From a virus, in the IMG/VR virus record IMGVR_UViG_3300042384_000288, positions 1 through 64,000 of that record: a stretch of DNA of 64,000 nucleotides. The stretch is one strand, 5' to 3'. The notes below the pieces were generated by a model, which saw only the letters and a list, made by a program, of their open reading frames with translations, was not told the DNA's origin and made no database searches. Every line of letters starts with the position of its first letter. Positions within the stretch are counted from its first letter, which is position 1. Made by a program: the position numbers and the translations under genes. Shown in pieces: positions 63,732-64,000 of the stretch.

Positions 63732-64000
63732 TACACTTTGTCTTGCGCCCTGGGTACATACATACCTAAGCCCTCAGACCGAACGACGTATGTGCTGTGC
63801 CAGTCGCGAACCTGCGCAAAATTTTGAACAATATATTGACGTCTCGGCGGGTACAGGGCGTTATATACCAATAACTCTGGATGAACACTGGAATAGCGAG
63901 CACATGCGGTCGGTCCGTCGTCGCATGATTGCTGGGGAAACCCTCCCAGAGTGTGAGGTATGTAATGATAAGCTGTTGAACACATCAGTTTACCGTAGTT
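63718..64000 (+). CDS. Radical SAM array member 4, N-terminal module only (cut by window edge)
   Basis: The ATG at 63718 lies 14 nt before the stop of the double enzyme. The 94 visible codons encode LCLAPW (C8), RRMCC (C26, C27), RRRMIAGETLPECEVC with a C-x2-C, and then the edge. This matches the N-terminal module of the other three array proteins, including the C-x17-C spacing. The radical SAM core itself should start just beyond the window. Base composition here is visibly richer in G and C than in the genes before it. Confidence 0.65.
   Translation, partial: MLKPSTLCLAPWVHTYLSPQTERRMCCASREPAQNFEQYIDVSAGTGRYIPITLDEHWNSEHMRSVRRRMIAGETLPECEVCNDKLLNTSVYRS

Noticed and set aside
63728-63985. 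85-codon minus-strand frame at the right edge
   Set aside because: The plus-strand frame over the same bases has the C-x17-C and C-x2-C module of the radical SAM array, so the minus frame is a shadow.

Overview
The window reads as part of the genome of a virulent, contractile-tailed phage of the T4 superfamily, of the kind found in marine and freshwater plankton. The evidence is the T4-style head block (genes 20-67-68-21-22-23 in order), the gp46/gp47 recombination nuclease pair, a gp55-type late sigma factor, the baseplate set (26, 51, 48, 53, 5, 25, 6) and repeated NATAAATA late-promoter boxes. The DNA is AT-rich and densely coded, with many 4- to 17-nt overlaps between neighbouring genes. 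I see no tRNA, photosynthesis gene or integrase, so the sequence does not show the host.

Layout. From 1 to 10306 (minus strand): a partial fibre-like gene, a small-domain structural protein, major capsid protein, scaffold, prohead protease, two core proteins, portal and tape measure. From 10376 to 11454 (plus): gp26- and gp51-like baseplate genes, then terminators and about 350 nt of hairpin-rich noncoding DNA. From 11889 to 19312 (minus): two GIY-YIG endonucleases, a small conserved protein, gp46, an amidinotransferase-like enzyme, a truncated micro-ORF, gp47, a sulfotransferase-like protein and gp55. From 19436 to 50458 (plus): tube cap, gp53, a large hub protein with a wall-lysis-like domain, gp5-like spike, gp25, gp6, a 4,235-residue baseplate or tail giant with a probable beta-propeller, a repeat-rich fibre protein, a paralogous pair of small structural proteins and three tandem tail-fibre paralogues. 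A terminator ends this late block, and a consensus sigma-70 promoter is embedded against it.

From 50542 to the right edge the window holds an accessory island. It contains two GT-A-like proteins, an antisense HNH homing endonuclease, a third glycosyltransferase-like protein, three GT-B/GT10-like proteins with a radical SAM enzyme between them, and then a separately promoted array of radical SAM enzymes: two paralogues, one protein carrying two complete radical SAM modules, and a fourth gene cut by the window end. All array members begin with a C-x17/18-C ... C-x2-C iron-sulfur-type module placed before the radical SAM core. This array, translationally coupled and next to the fibre genes, is the best candidate in the window for an undescribed system. 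Modification of a virion protein or of a surface glycan is my inference, not something the sequence proves.

Regulation inferred from the sequence: structural genes and the first glycosyltransferase unit follow gp55-type late boxes. The gp55/gp47/gp46 block, the 50542 unit and the radical SAM array have host sigma-70-type promoters, which suggests early or middle expression.
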